DNA from: DASVBE01 sp963770375
Lineage (GTDB): Bacteria; Actinomycetota; Actinomycetes; Streptosporangiales; Streptosporangiaceae
Length of the DNA: 64,000 bases
Reading direction: 5' to 3'
Assembly (NCBI GenBank): GCA_963770375.1
Contig: CAVYPM010000028.1
Span: forward strand, 1-64,000
Below the pieces are notes generated by a model. That model made no database searches and had not been told where the DNA came from. It saw only the letters and a list, made by a program, of their open reading frames with translations. Of this stretch, positions 1 through 10,412 are shown in pieces; position 1 is the stretch's first letter, and each line of letters starts with the position of its first letter. Position numbers and translations under genes: made by a program.

Positions 1-3000
1 TTCTCCGACTTGGTCGGCTCGACCGCACTCTCGGCGCGCATGGACCCGGAAGACCTGCGCGAGGTCATTTCCGCTTACCAGAAGTGTGTCGCCGAGACCG
101 TGCAGCCGCTTCGGCGGGTTCGTGGCGAAGTACATGGGTGACGGCGTCCTAATGTACTTCGGGTATCCGCAAGCCCACGAGGATGACGCCGAGCGGGCGG
201 TACGGGCGGGGCTGGAGTTGGTCCAAGCGGTGGGCGGGTTGAAGTCCGGTTCTCCACTGCAAACCCGCGTCGGCATTGCCACTGGCGTTGGTCGTGGTCG
301 GCGATCTGGTCGGATCGGGAGAGGCGCAGGAGCGCGGCATTGTCGGCGAGACACCGAACGTCGCGGCCCGCCTGCAAAGTATCGCTGAGCCGAACACCGT
401 GGTCATCGCTGAAAGCACGCGAAAGCTCCTCGGCAATCTCTTCGATCTTCAAGACCTCGGCGCACAAGACCTGAAGGGCATAGGCGGTGCAAGTGAGTGC
501 TTGGACTGTCTTGCGACCCGCTTCAGTCGAAAGCCGCTTCGAGGCTCTACACGCGACCGGCCTTACCGAGCTTGTCGGGCGGGAAGAGGAGTTCGATCTT
601 CTGCTGCGGCGCTGGTCGAAGGCGAAGACCGGTGAAGGGCAGGTAGTGTTGCTTTCCGGTGAGGCGGGTATCGGCAAGTCGCGGCTCACGGCTACACTTC
701 TGGATAAGCTTATCGACGAGCCCCACGCACGCCTGCGCTATTTCTGCTCGCCCCAGCACACCGCCAGCGCGCTCTATCCGATCATCGGCCAGATGCAACG
801 AGCGGCAGGTCTCGCGCACGACGATAGCGCACAGAGAAAGCTAGACAAGCTCGATGCGGTACTCGCGCAGACATCAACCTCAAACCAGGACGTAGGTCAA
901 TTCGCCGACATGCTGTCGCTGTCGAATGATGGACGCTATCCCGCTACTGAGCAAACCCCGGAGCAGCGCCGCCAGCGAACCCTACAAGCGCTGGTTTCTC
1001 ATATAGAAGCGCTTTCGTTGGAAGATCCGGTTCTGATGATCTTCGAGGATGCGCACTGGTCAGACCCGACGAGCCTGGAAGTATTTGGTCGTTTTGTGGA
1101 CCGTATTGCGACCCTGCGCGCATTGCTGCTCGTTACCTTCCGGCCTGAATTTGTCCCGCCTTGGATCGGACAGTCGCATGTAACCGCCCTGACTCTCAAT
1201 CGGCTGCCAAAGCGCGACATCGACGCCATGATCGACGGCGTCGTCGGCAACAGATTTCTCCCGGCGAGCATTCGGCAGGACATCATCGAGCGGACAGATG
1301 GGATTCCCCTGTTTGTGGAGGAAATCACCAAGGCTGTGCTGGAAGTGGAAAACGAAGGCGCGACCGAGCGCGCGGCTGCGGCCATTCCGTCCTCTGCGGC
1401 GGTAATCCCTGCGACCTTGCACGCCTTACTAATGGCGCGGCTCGACCGGCTTGGTCCCGCCAAAGAGGTGGCGCAAATCGGCGCGGCAATCGGTCGAGAA
1501 TTTTCACATAGGCTGCTGACTGCGGTGGTAAGTGGGCCGGAGGTGCAGCTGGATCGTCTCGTTCAATCCGGTTTGCTGCTCAGGCGGGGCGTCGCATCAC
1601 ATGCGAGTTATCTGTTCAAGCACGCTTTGGTTCAGGACGCAGCTTACAGCACGCTACTGCGTTCAAGGCGACAAGAACTGCATTCACACATAGCAAGTGT
1701 TCTTGAGCAACATTTCTCGGAGGTCTGCGAAACCCAGCCTGAAGTTCTAGCTCGACATTATACTCAGGCCGGAATGGCCCATCAGGCCATCAGTTATTGG
1801 CAGCGGGCGGGAGATCGCGCAGCCAAGCGGTCGGCCAATCAAGAAGCAGTCGCACATTTTCGGAACGCCAGGGAACTGCTCGAAGCGCTGCCGGACAGAA
1901 CCGCCCACGCCGAGCAAGAATTGCAGCTGCTGATCGCATTTGGGCCCGCATTGATGACAACGAGAACGTCGGTGGCGCCTGAGATCGGAAGCGTTTACGC
2001 GCGGGCTCGCGAGCTAGCTCTCGCTGCGCGACGCGTAGCCGATCTTTTTCCGACAGTCTGGGGAGCGTGGCTGGTCGCTTTCACGGCTGGCGATTTCGAG
2101 AGCGCCAAGCGATTAGTGGATGAGCTGTTCGAAATGGCAAACTCGGACGGCGACTCCGCGCTAACGCTGCAGGCTCACCACGCGGCATGGCCAACTTTCA
2201 TGGTGATCGGCCACCTTGCCGAGGCACGCAACCATGTCGCACGCGGACTGGCACTTTATCGACGTGACGCACATGGCGAGCATGCACTGCAATATGGGGC
2301 CCACGATCCGGGGGTCTGCGGTTACATGATTGATGCCCTCATTGCTTCAGTGATGGGCTATCCGGACCGAGCGGTCCAGCAAATGCAGGAAGGACTTGCG
2401 CTTGCGCGTGACCTTGACCATCGTCCGACACTTATTCACGCGCTTTGGAAGGCGGCGGAGTTGCAGCAAATGCGTCGCGAGCCGCAGAAGGTGGAAGAGT
2501 TTGTAAACGGTGTCCTACAGCTACTCGGAAAGCATGGGTCCGCCGTTACAGTCGCGAACGCGACCATGTTGCGCGGCTGGGCCGGCGTCATACAGGGAAA
2601 CAATGAGGAAGGTCTCGCGGCGATGCGGGAAGGCCTTGTGGCGTGGCGAGCGACCGGCTCTAAATATCACGTTCCGTGCCGGCTAGCCCGGGCGGCGGAA
2701 GCACATCTGATCGCTGGAGAACTTGAGGATGGACTGCTTCTCCTTGCCGAGGCGTCAGATCACGGCGGCGACTTCTGGCTTGCGCCCGAATTACCTAGGC
2801 TCAAGGGCGAACTCCTTCTCCACGCGGGTCGGGGCAATGAGGTTGAAGAGTACTTGGCTCAAGCCCTCAACGCAGCACGAGAGCAAAGTGCTCGACTACT
2901 TGAGCTGCGCGCCGCGATGAGCCTTGCACGCCTCTGGCGCGACCAGGGCAAGGTGCAGCAAGCGCGCGAACTGTTGGCTCCGGTTTACGGGTGGTTCACT

Positions 3001-3063
3001 GAGGGGTTCGACACGCGCGATCTGAAAGAGGCGAAGGCGCTGCTGGATGAGTTAACGTCATGA
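1..3063 (+). pseudogene. SAM/adenylate cyclase-AAA ATPase-TPR signalling protein, copy 1 (5' end outside window, frameshifted)
   Basis: The reading frame opens inside a class III nucleotide cyclase domain (FSDLVGSTALSARMDPEDLR) and shifts three times: near base 105, near 285 and near 490. Together the three frames give the cyclase core (KYMGDGVLMYFGYP, VGIATG, GETPNVAARLQ). From about 487 the frame stays open to 3063 and encodes a P-loop ATPase (Walker A GEAGIGKSRL, FEDAHW motif) and a long TPR-like helical C-terminus ending in LLDELTS. Proteins of this architecture are abundant in Bradyrhizobium and relatives and are thought to couple signal sensing to cAMP synthesis; the substrate is unknown. 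Comparison with the copy at 5514 shows the lesions are single-base additions. The ATPase part could still be translated alone. Its stop overlaps the next start in an ATGA arrangement. Confidence 0.75.
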
Positions 3064-3485
3064 GCAAAGTGCGCGAGTGGTTGGAAGCGATTGGCCTCCC
3101 CCAATACGCCGAGGCGTTCGAGGCCAACGATATTGAGGTCGATCTGCTCGTGCAGCTCGACGATCAGGTGCTGAAGGACATCGGCGTATCGAGCGCCGGG
3201 CACCGGCTGCGCATCCGCAACGCGATTACAAAGCTAGGCCCGTTAGTCCCGCCCGCGAAAAACGATCGAGCTTCGGCCAGCGCAACCGAGCCCACGCCCC
3301 AAGATACTGCCGACCGGCGCCAAGTTACGGTGATGTTCTCGGATTTGGTGGGCTCAACGGCACTGTCGGCGCGCATGGACCCAGAGGATTTGCGAGAGGT
3401 CATTTTAGCCTACCAGAAGTGCGTCGCACAGACAGGCAGAGTTCGGTGGCTTCGCGAACTTATTGGAACACCAGTCGCCGCTTGA
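3060..3485 (+). pseudogene. SAM domain-adenylate cyclase, copy 2, truncated after the cyclase start
   Basis: The ATG overlaps the stop of the preceding copy (ATGA). Residues 1-65 form a SAM-like domain (WLEAIGLPQYAEAFEANDIE, DIGVSSAGHRLRI). A linker follows, then the start of the cyclase domain (RRQVTVMFSDLVGSTALSAR). Similarity to the other copies stops after AYQKCVAQT; the last dozen codons are unrelated and run to a stop at 3485. The cyclase core, ATPase and TPR parts are absent. A full protein of this type is roughly 1100 residues and this one is 141. It was probably cut by a deletion or rearrangement next to the minus-strand gene. Confidence 0.7.
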
Positions 3486-3495
3486 ACCACTGCGT

Positions 3496-4821
3496 TTAGC
3501 TGGTTGCGACGAATAGGTCCCAACGGCCCGGGAGACCCTTGAGCTCACACGAACCCCGCTCGGAGAATTTCAGCCCCGCGCCCGCTACCAGGTCCGTTAC
3601 TACTCGTGATACGAGAACTTCTCCAGGGCTGGAGAGCGCCATCACGCGCGCCGCAGCATGAACCGCAATTCCGCCAATGTCTCCGTCCCTCCTTTCGACT
3701 TCCCCGGTGTGAAGGCCGGCCCGCAGGGACAATCCGATTTGCAAGGCCGCTGCCTCGAAATCGAGCGCACACCGTATCGCGCGACCCGGACCGTCGAACG
3801 TGGCGAGTATCCCATCCCCTGTCGTTTTCACTAAATTACCTCGATATTTTTCCACCATCTGACGCGCCGTTCGATCGTGCTCGTCGAGCACACGGCGCCA
3901 TGACTGGTCACCCATTTCGGCGGCGCGCTTGGTCGAATCGACAATGTCGGTGAAAAGAACGGTAGCCAACACTCGGTCCGGCTCGGGAGCGTGGCGGCTA
4001 CCGGTGAGAAATTCCTCAATCTCGCCGAGAACAACGTCTGCGTTGGTGAGCCAGGGAAGATGATCGGAACCCGGAAGCTCGATCAGCCTCGCCTGAGGTA
4101 TCTGCCGCGCCGTATACCTGGCCCCGCCAATGTCGATAGCGCGGTCGCCCACACAATGTAGGATCAAGGTCGGGACGCGAATAGTAGGCATAACGTGCCG
4201 AACATCGATTTCGCCATTCATCCGCGAGAGCGTGACCGCAGCCGTCGGACTGGCGCTGATCCGCAGATAGCGCGCCCACCACTCCCGGAAGCGCCCATCA
4301 TGGGCCATGGAAGGAGCACGAGCATCGAGTCCGAACGGCCCACCCCAATCGTGCCCCATTTGATCAACCCAGGCGTCATACTGTTCTTTTGTCGGTCCCC
4401 AAGGATAGTCCGGTGCTCGAGTACGCCGCGCGTAGCTGCCGACCATGATTAGCGCCGAGGTCCGATTCGGGTAGGTGGCACTGAACAGCGCACACATCGG
4501 GCCACCTTCCGAGAGTCCAAAGAGGGCTGCACGTTCCGAGCCCGCGGTGTCCATGACGGCTCGGACATCATCCATCCGTACCTCGAGGCTGGGCATTTCG
4601 GTGACCCGATCGGACAGTCCGGTGCCGCGCTTGTCGAATAGGATGAGCCGCGAGAAAGAGGAAAGTCCGGTCAGAAAGCGGGCGAACGCCGCTTCCTCCC
4701 AAACACCTTCGATATTCGATACCCACCCTAAGACGAACACGAGGTCATGCGGCCCCGTGCCCAAAACTTGGTATGCGATGTTGACACCGCCGCTGGAAGC
4801 ATATCGAGTTTCGGGATGCAT
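3496..4821 (-). CDS. alpha/beta hydrolase fused to a class III adenylate/guanylate cyclase
   Basis: This is an intact 441-residue protein. Residues 1-270 are an alpha/beta hydrolase with nucleophile elbow GLSEGG and a late catalytic His in GSDHLPW. Residues 290-440 are a class III cyclase domain (TVLFTDIVDSTKRAAEMGD, then KTTGDGILATFDGP and LHTGEVE). Fusions of this kind are common in rhizobia and mycobacteria and presumably make cAMP in response to a ligand bound by the hydrolase-like domain; the ligand is unknown. It lies opposite to the neighbouring decayed cyclase genes and is the only complete cyclase in this part. The start MHPETRYASSGGVNIAYQ is typical for the family. Confidence 0.85.
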   Translation of the reverse strand: MHPETRYASSGGVNIAYQVLGTGPHDLVFVLGWVSNIEGVWEEAAFARFLTGLSSFSRLILFDKRGTGLSDRVTEMPSLEVRMDDVRAVMDTAGSERAALFGLSEGGPMCALFSATYPNRTSALIMVGSYARRTRAPDYPWGPTKEQYDAWVDQMGHDWGGPFGLDARAPSMAHDGRFREWWARYLRISASPTAAVTLSRMNGEIDVRHVMPTIRVPTLILHCVGDRAIDIGGARYTARQIPQARLIELPGSDHLPWLTNADVVLGEIEEFLTGSRHAPEPDRVLATVLFTDIVDSTKRAAEMGDQSWRRVLDEHDRTARQMVEKYRGNLVKTTGDGILATFDGPGRAIRCALDFEAAALQIGLSLRAGLHTGEVERRDGDIGGIAVHAAARVMALSSPGEVLVSRVVTDLVAGAGLKFSERGSCELKGLPGRWDLFVATS

Positions 4822-5513
4822 CGCGCAGCCGTTGGCTCACATGTCTCTAAAAATCAGACATCGTTCCATAAATCCTTTACGCGCGTAGCACGATATACCC
4901 GCGCTGACACGAAAGTGCCATACCGGGATTCATGCCCGTGACCGGTTATGCGCTAAGGCGGGTTTGGTCCGCTACGCCTAAATGGCACCGTGCTACGAAC
5001 GACGATTAAGCTAATAACGACAGAGTTTCGCCCTGACAGCGCTTCCCCCAGGACGCGCTGGGAAAGCGCGCTCAGTAATAATCCTCCGTCCACGGAGTTA
5101 GGTGATTACGGCGCGCAACAAAACGGCCGCAAGCACGTAACGCCGGCACGCACAAACGCTTAGGCGGGAGCGCGAGTAGTCTCTCAGTCACCGGCGCCTG
5201 GGGGACCGCTGCCGGTGATGGCGAGTAGCCTACGCCCCCGGCGCGACCGTGGCTGGCAAATAACAATGCGAAGCGTGTTTCTTTGGAATGATCCACAGGC
5301 GCGCAGACGGATAAAAATGGGGCCTTCCGGCGCGGGCAGATCAGGATTTCGAGGCCACTCCGGTATTTTCACAATCACCCGATAAACACTGCCATTGGCG
5401 ATATGACCGCAGCGGTCTCTGTGAACCTTTGAGACACCGATCATCCAATCTGTCCTGGACACCTTTTATGGACCAGAACATGATGTGCGCCACTCCCGAT
5501 TGTGGGCACCGTC
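4822..5513. other. intergenic stretch without a recognisable gene
   Basis: About 690 bases between the divergent hydrolase-cyclase and the third cyclase copy. Short open frames exist on both strands but none resembles a known protein. There is one 8-bp inverted repeat (TCACCGGC at 5188-5195 and GCCGGTGA at 5211-5218). The promoters of the two flanking genes should lie here, but I could not pick them out. Confidence 0.5.
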
Positions 5514-8332
5514 ATGGACGTTGTGGTCTGGCTGCGGAGCCTGGGCCTCGGAAAGTACGAGGCGGCATTCCGCGAGAACGAGATAGACGAGACGGTTCTT
5601 CCGAGCCTGACGGCTGAGGACCTGAAGGAGCTTGGCGTCGCTGCGCTCGGGCACCGCCGCAAGCTGCTCGATGCCATCGCCGCTCTGCGAGCGATGCGAG
5701 CGGCAAGCCGCCTTCCGCTGACGCTGACGACCACGTCGAGTGCCCCGAGCGCATCTCCCGAAGACCGCGCCGAGCGCCGCCAAGTGACGGTGATGTTCTC
5801 TGACCTTGGTCGGCTCAACGGCGCTATCGGCGCGCATGGACCCTGAAGACCTGCGCGAGGTCATTTCGGCCTATCAGAAGTGCGTCGCGGAGACCGTGCG
5901 GCGCTTCGGCGGCTTCGTCGCGAAGTACATGGGCGACGGCGTCCTGATCTACTTCGGCTACCCCCATGCCCACGAGGACGACGCAGAGCGAGCAGTGCGC
6001 GCGGGGCTGGAGTTGGTCGCTGCGGTAAGCGATCTGAAGACCCACGCAGCCCTGCAGACGCGTGTCGGCATCGCAACGGGACTTGTGGTCGTCGGCGATC
6101 TGATCGGCTCGGGCGCTTCTCAGGAGCAAGCCATCGTTGGCGAGACGCCGAACCTTGCAGCGCGCTTGCAGGGCGTTGCAGAGCCGAACAGCGTCGTGAT
6201 TGCTGAAAGCACGCGCAAGCTCGTGGGCAATCTGTTCGAGCTTGAGGACCTTGGAGCACAGGACCTCAAGGGCATCGCCGGACCCGCGCGGGCCTGGGCG
6301 GTGCTGCGGGCGAGTTCGGCGGAAGGCCGCTTCGAGGCAATGCACGCGACCGGACTGACGGACCTCGTTGGGCGGGAAGAAGAACTCGACTTGCTGCTGC
6401 GACGATGGTCAAAGGCAAAGACCGGCGAAGGCCAGGTCGTGTTGCTGTCTGGCGAGGCAGGCATTGGCAAGTCGCGGCTCACGGCAGCGCTCCTCGAACG
6501 CCTCGCCAGTGAACCGCACACTCGCTTACGGTACTTCTGCTCGCCGCAGCATACCGACAGCGCGCTCTATCCGATCATCAGCCAAATGGAGCGCGCCGCT
6601 GGATTTGCTCACGACGACACCGCGCAAGCAAAGCTCGACAAACTCGATGCCGTCCTTGCCCAGAGTTTTACGTCCCGTCAGGACGCGGCACTGTTTGCTG
6701 AAATGCTGTCGCTACCGAACGATGGACGCTATCCCAAGCTAGAACTAGGTCCGCAGCAACGTCGCCAGAAAACGCTAGAAGCGCTTACTGCGCAACTGGA
6801 GGCGCTGTCGAGCACCAATCCAGTGCTGATGATCTTCGAGGATGCACATTGGATCGACCCCACGAGCCTGGAAGCGGTCGGTCGAGCGGTGGACCGAATA
6901 AGGACCCTTCGGCGTGTTGTTGATTGTCACCTACCGGCCAGAATTTGAGCCACCGTGGATCGGACGGCCGCATGTAACCGCGCTCACCCTCAACCGCCTA
7001 GGAGAACGCGAAATCGCCGCAATGATCGACCGCCTCACCGGCAACAAGCTCCTGCCGGCGAGCATCAGGCAGGACATTATCGAGCGCACAGATGGCATTC
7101 CCTTGTTCGCCGAAGAAATAACGAAGGCGGCGTTGGAGGCGGAGAGCGAGGGCGATGCCGAGCGCACGATTGCGGCAGTTCCTTCTCCGTCTCTGGCGGT
7201 GCCAGCGAGCTTACACGCATCGCTGATGGCGCGGCTCGATCGGCTCGGCCCTGCCAAGGAGGTCGCACAAATCGGGGCGGCAATCGCCTGCTTTTGTTTT
7301 CGGTGCTCTACGGCTTCTGGGTCGCGAATTATGTGGCATTCAACGGCGGCGTGATGCGGGAGCTTGCAGCCGAGTTTCTGGCGCACGCCGAGAAGCAAGG
7401 GGCGACCGAGCCGCTCATCGTCGGACATCGGCTTGTGGGCACTTCCTTGGCATGTACAGGGGACATCGCGCAAGGGCGAGCGCACCACGATCGGGCGGTC
7501 GCACTTTATAAAACCACCGAACATCGCCCGCTTGCGCTGAGATTTGGCCAAGATGTCCGGGTGGCAATCTTGTCCTATCGGGCGATGGCTCTCTGGATGC
7601 TTGGCTATCCGAAAGCCGCTCTTGCAGATACGGAGCAGGCGCTCGCTGATGCGCGCGAAATCGATCAAGCTACGACTTTGATGTACGCCTTTTTTCACGC
7701 GGCTTAGATTTATTTATTGCGAGGGAATTACACAGAAGTGCAGAGCCTCGCCGAAAGAGCTTATCCCTCTTGCCGAAGAAAAGCGCGCTATGCTCTGGAA
7801 GGGGGGTGGAATGATGAACAAGGGTTGCGTATTTGCACTAACCGGAAGTTCGGAGGCGATACAAAATAAGGCGATCGAAACGCTCACTGCCGGAATAGCG
7901 ACATGGTCTTCTACCGGAGCAACTATGGGGACGCCTTGGTATCGAGCGTATTTGGCTAAAGCCCACGCTGAACTCAGCCAATTCGACGAAGCGTGGCGCA
8001 ATGTTCACAAGGCGATAACTGCAATCGAAAAAAGCAACGAAACCTGGTGGGAAGCGGACGTAAATCGCATCGCTGGGGAAATCGCGCGCAAGTCGGAGGC
8101 CGATGCGTTGAAGGCTGAAAAGTATTTCGAGCGCGCCCTCGCCGTTGCTCGTCAGCAACAAGCAAAATCCTGGGAACTCCGCGCCGCAATGAGCCTCGCG
8201 CGCCTCTGGCGCGACCAGGGCAAGGTGCAGCAAGCGCGCGAACTGCTCGCTCCGGTGTACGGGTGGTTCACGGAAGGCTTCGACACGCTCGATCTGAAGG
8301 AGGCGAAGGCGTTGTTGGAGGAGTTGGCGTAG
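5514..8332 (+). pseudogene. SAM/adenylate cyclase-AAA ATPase-TPR signalling protein, copy 3, heavily decayed
   Basis: The start ATG at 5514 opens a SAM domain (VVWLRSLGLGKYEAAF, LKELGVAALGHRRKLL) and linker. An extra T near 5804 breaks the frame at FSDL. The cyclase (KYMGDGVLIYFGYP) and ATPase (GEAGIGKSRL, FEDAHWIDP) are then read in a second frame to a break near 6912, followed by a third frame to about 7285. There the text jumps into the TPR region (LYGFWVANYVAFNGG), so roughly 200 codons appear to be deleted. A stop at 7705 and two more one-base slips near 7725 and 7765 follow before the C-terminus (LARLWRDQGKVQQARELLAP) runs to 8332. The C-terminus is nearly identical in DNA to that of copy 1, so these are recent paralogues. 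A non-functional remnant. Confidence 0.8.
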
Positions 8333-8389
8333 AATTACGGCGCGCTCCTTCTTTTGATTGTTGGTTCCTTCAAACGGGGAGGACATCAC

Positions 8390-8719
8390 ATGCCAAGGTA
8401 TCTATCGCTCTTCAAGTATAACGCAGAGGGTAGGAAAGGATTGATGAAGGAGAAGGCAGCAGCACGGGAAGCTGCTCTAAAACTGACAATTGAGAGTGCT
8501 GGTGGCAAATTGGAGTTGATTTACTGGGCAGCTCCGGGAGGCGAATACAGCGGTATCAATATTGGAGAATTCCCTGATGCTGGCAGCTGCGCTGCGGTTG
8601 TTGGATTGATAGAAGCAACTGGCATGTTTTCAGAAATAAAAGTTATCGAGCTTCTCACTGCGAGTGAAATCGACCGTGGCCTTGGAAAATCGGTGACCTA
8701 TCGCGCTCCTGGAGCGTAG
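8390..8719 (+). CDS. GYD domain protein
   Basis: A 109-residue protein starting at ATG 8390 behind a clear GGGGAGG ribosome binding site at 8376-8382. It has the pattern of the GYD family (PRYLSLFKYNAEGRKGL near the start, then EFPDAGSCAAV). These small ferredoxin-like-fold proteins are widespread in rhizobia and have no established function. It follows the decayed cyclase copy on the same strand and precedes the integrase remnant. It is intact, unlike most of its neighbours. Confidence 0.75.
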   Translation: MPRYLSLFKYNAEGRKGLMKEKAAAREAALKLTIESAGGKLELIYWAAPGGEYSGINIGEFPDAGSCAAVVGLIEATGMFSEIKVIELLTASEIDRGLGKSVTYRAPGA

Positions 8720-8728
8720 CCGTGCTGA

Positions 8729-8934
8729 GGACAGTTCAAACGCATTGGCGAGCGCGCTGCCTTCGCTTTTCCGCTGCACGCCCACATGCTGCGCCGCGGC
8801 TGCGGCTACGCACTGGCGAACGCAGGACACGACACCGGGCTATTCAGGATTGGCTTGGCCACCGGTCAATCCAGCACACGGTCAGGTACACTGAGCTGGC
8901 GCCGACACGGTTCAACGATTTCTGGCGCGAATAG
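8729..8934 (+). pseudogene. tyrosine recombinase, C-terminal fragment with frameshift
   Basis: Read in frame from about 8729, QFKRIGERAAFAFPLHAHML continues with the HxxR box (HMLRR) and LANAGHDT. A one-base loss near 8838 then moves the frame, and the rest reads AIQDWLGHRSIQHTVRYTEL and ends FNDFWRE. That gives the catalytic Arg, the LGH histidine and the Tyr nucleophile of the phage-integrase family. The wording is characteristic of the small FimB/FimE-like recombinases that litter rhizobial genomes. The N-terminal two thirds is missing. It sits immediately before the change to actinomycete DNA. Confidence 0.8.
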
Positions 8935-9065
8935 TGATGCAATCGGCCATAGAACGTCGCTGGCGATGCGCGTGCAGCGACCGCGGACACGTAAGGACAC
9001 GGGTGGTCAGCGCGCGGATGGGCTAGACGGTCTCTTTTTGGGGGAGCGCCAAGATGTCTGAGAGG
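8935..9065. other. junction between alphaproteobacterial-type and actinomycete-type DNA
   Basis: After the recombinase stop, about 120 bases carry no gene. By about 9065 the sequence is inside the catalytic domain of a GH9 enzyme with very high GC. Upstream of the join everything resembles rhizobia; downstream everything resembles actinomycetes. I see no direct repeat, tRNA end or transposon end at the join. The exact base cannot be fixed by eye; it lies between about 8935 and 9070. Confidence 0.65.
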
Positions 9066-10409
9066 GGCGGCCCGGTGAACGTGGCCGGCGGCTGGTTCGA
9101 CGCGGGCGGCGGGTACGAGAAGTTCGCCTACACCGCCAGCTACGCCGACGGGCTGCTGCTGCTGGCCGCCAGGGACTTCCCCGGCCGCTACCCGGGCCTG
9201 GGCGGCGAGGCGCACTTCGGGCTGAGCTGGCTGCAGCGGCTGTGGCGCCCGGACCGCAAGGTGCTTTACATGCAGGTCGGCGTCGGCACCGGCAACGCCA
9301 GCAACACGATCCAGGGCGACTACAACTTCTGGTTCCTGCCGCAGGCCGAGGACAAGCTCGACGTCAGCCCCGGCGGCAACCCCGGGCCGACGGCCCGGTT
9401 CGTGAAGTACCGGCCGGTGTTCGCGGCCGCCGCGCCCGGCCACAAGTTCAGCCCGCCGTTCGCCGGCCGGTTCGCGGCCGACTTCGCGCTCGGCGCCCAG
9501 CTGGCCGCACCGGGCGCCCGGCCCCGGGCGCGGCACCTGCTCGGGCTGGCCCGCGGCGTCTACGCGATGGCCAAGACGAAGCACGTAGGCCAGCTGCTGA
9601 CCGCGTACCCGCACGATTTCTACCCGGGCACCGAATGGCGCAGTGCCATGCTGTGGGGCGCCGCCGAGATCGCGCTGGCCGACGAGGCGATCGGGGTGCC
9701 CCGCGCGCAGCTGCGGGCCGACCTGGCCACGGCGGGCCGGTGGGCACATGCGTACGTTAACCAGAAGCATTCCGACGGCGACACGCTCAACCTGTATGAC
9801 AACGGCGCGCTGGGCGAGGCGGAGCTGCTGCAGGCGATGCGGCAGGCCGGCGGGCCCCCGGTGATCGCGCCCGCCCGGCTGCTCGGCGACATGGCCGTGC
9901 AGCTGCGGATGGGCCAGCGCTGGGCGCGGACGGAGCCGTTCGGCCTGGGCAGCGACCTGGGCAACAGTGACGCCACGCCGCACGCGTTCGGGCTGTTCAT
10001 CACCAACGCGCTGTACCGCAAGTACGGCGGGCCGGCCCGGTTCCAGGGGCTGGCCCAGCAGCAGCTGAACTTCGCGCTCGGCGCCAACGCCTGGGGCACC
10101 TCGTTCACCGTCGGCGCGGGCAGCACGTTCCCGCACTGCATGCAGAGCGAGATCGCGAACCTGTCCGGGTCGCTGACCGGCCAGGGTGCGCTGCAGCTCG
10201 GCGCGACCAGCGACGGGCCCAGCGCCCCGGGCAACTTCTACGGCCTGGGCACGGTCAGCGGCATGCGGGCCTGCTCGGCCGGCCACTTCCGGCCGTTCGA
10301 CTCCGCGCACGCCCGGTACGAGGACAACGTGGTCAGCTGGCCGTCGGTGGAGCCCGCCGCGGACTACTCGGCCAACGCCCTGCTGGCCTTCGCCCTCGCC
10401 GCCGCGTGA
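9054..10409 (+). CDS. glycoside hydrolase family 9 catalytic domain, 5' end missing
   Basis: The open frame begins at once with VAGGWFDAGGGYEKFAYTAS, which is the N-terminal catalytic strip of GH9 enzymes, and continues to the C-terminal region (GANAWGTSFTVGAGSTFPHC) and the SWPSVEPAADYSANALLAFA end containing the proton-donor Glu. GH9 enzymes cleave beta-1,4-glucans and are normally secreted with a signal peptide and often an Ig-like domain in front; none is here because the gene is cut at the junction. The usual DAGD motif reads DAGG, so the second Asp, the general base in studied GH9 enzymes, appears to be Gly. The ATG at 9054 probably belongs to the other DNA and is not a true start. It ends 3 bases from the convergent SDR gene. 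Confidence 0.75.
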   Translation: MSERGGPVNVAGGWFDAGGGYEKFAYTASYADGLLLLAARDFPGRYPGLGGEAHFGLSWLQRLWRPDRKVLYMQVGVGTGNASNTIQGDYNFWFLPQAEDKLDVSPGGNPGPTARFVKYRPVFAAAAPGHKFSPPFAGRFAADFALGAQLAAPGARPRARHLLGLARGVYAMAKTKHVGQLLTAYPHDFYPGTEWRSAMLWGAAEIALADEAIGVPRAQLRADLATAGRWAHAYVNQKHSDGDTLNLYDNGALGEAELLQAMRQAGGPPVIAPARLLGDMAVQLRMGQRWARTEPFGLGSDLGNSDATPHAFGLFITNALYRKYGGPARFQGLAQQQLNFALGANAWGTSFTVGAGSTFPHCMQSEIANLSGSLTGQGALQLGATSDGPSAPGNFYGLGTVSGMRACSAGHFRPFDSAHARYEDNVVSWPSVEPAADYSANALLAFALAAA

Positions 10410-10412
10410 CGG

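Noticed and set aside
5072..5462. Two minus-strand frames of 74 and 92 residues
   Set aside because: No similarity or ribosome site; ordinary chance frames in the intergenic region.
8935..9053. Short frames and possible transposon end at the junction
   Set aside because: No inverted repeat, duplication or recognisable protein could be seen.
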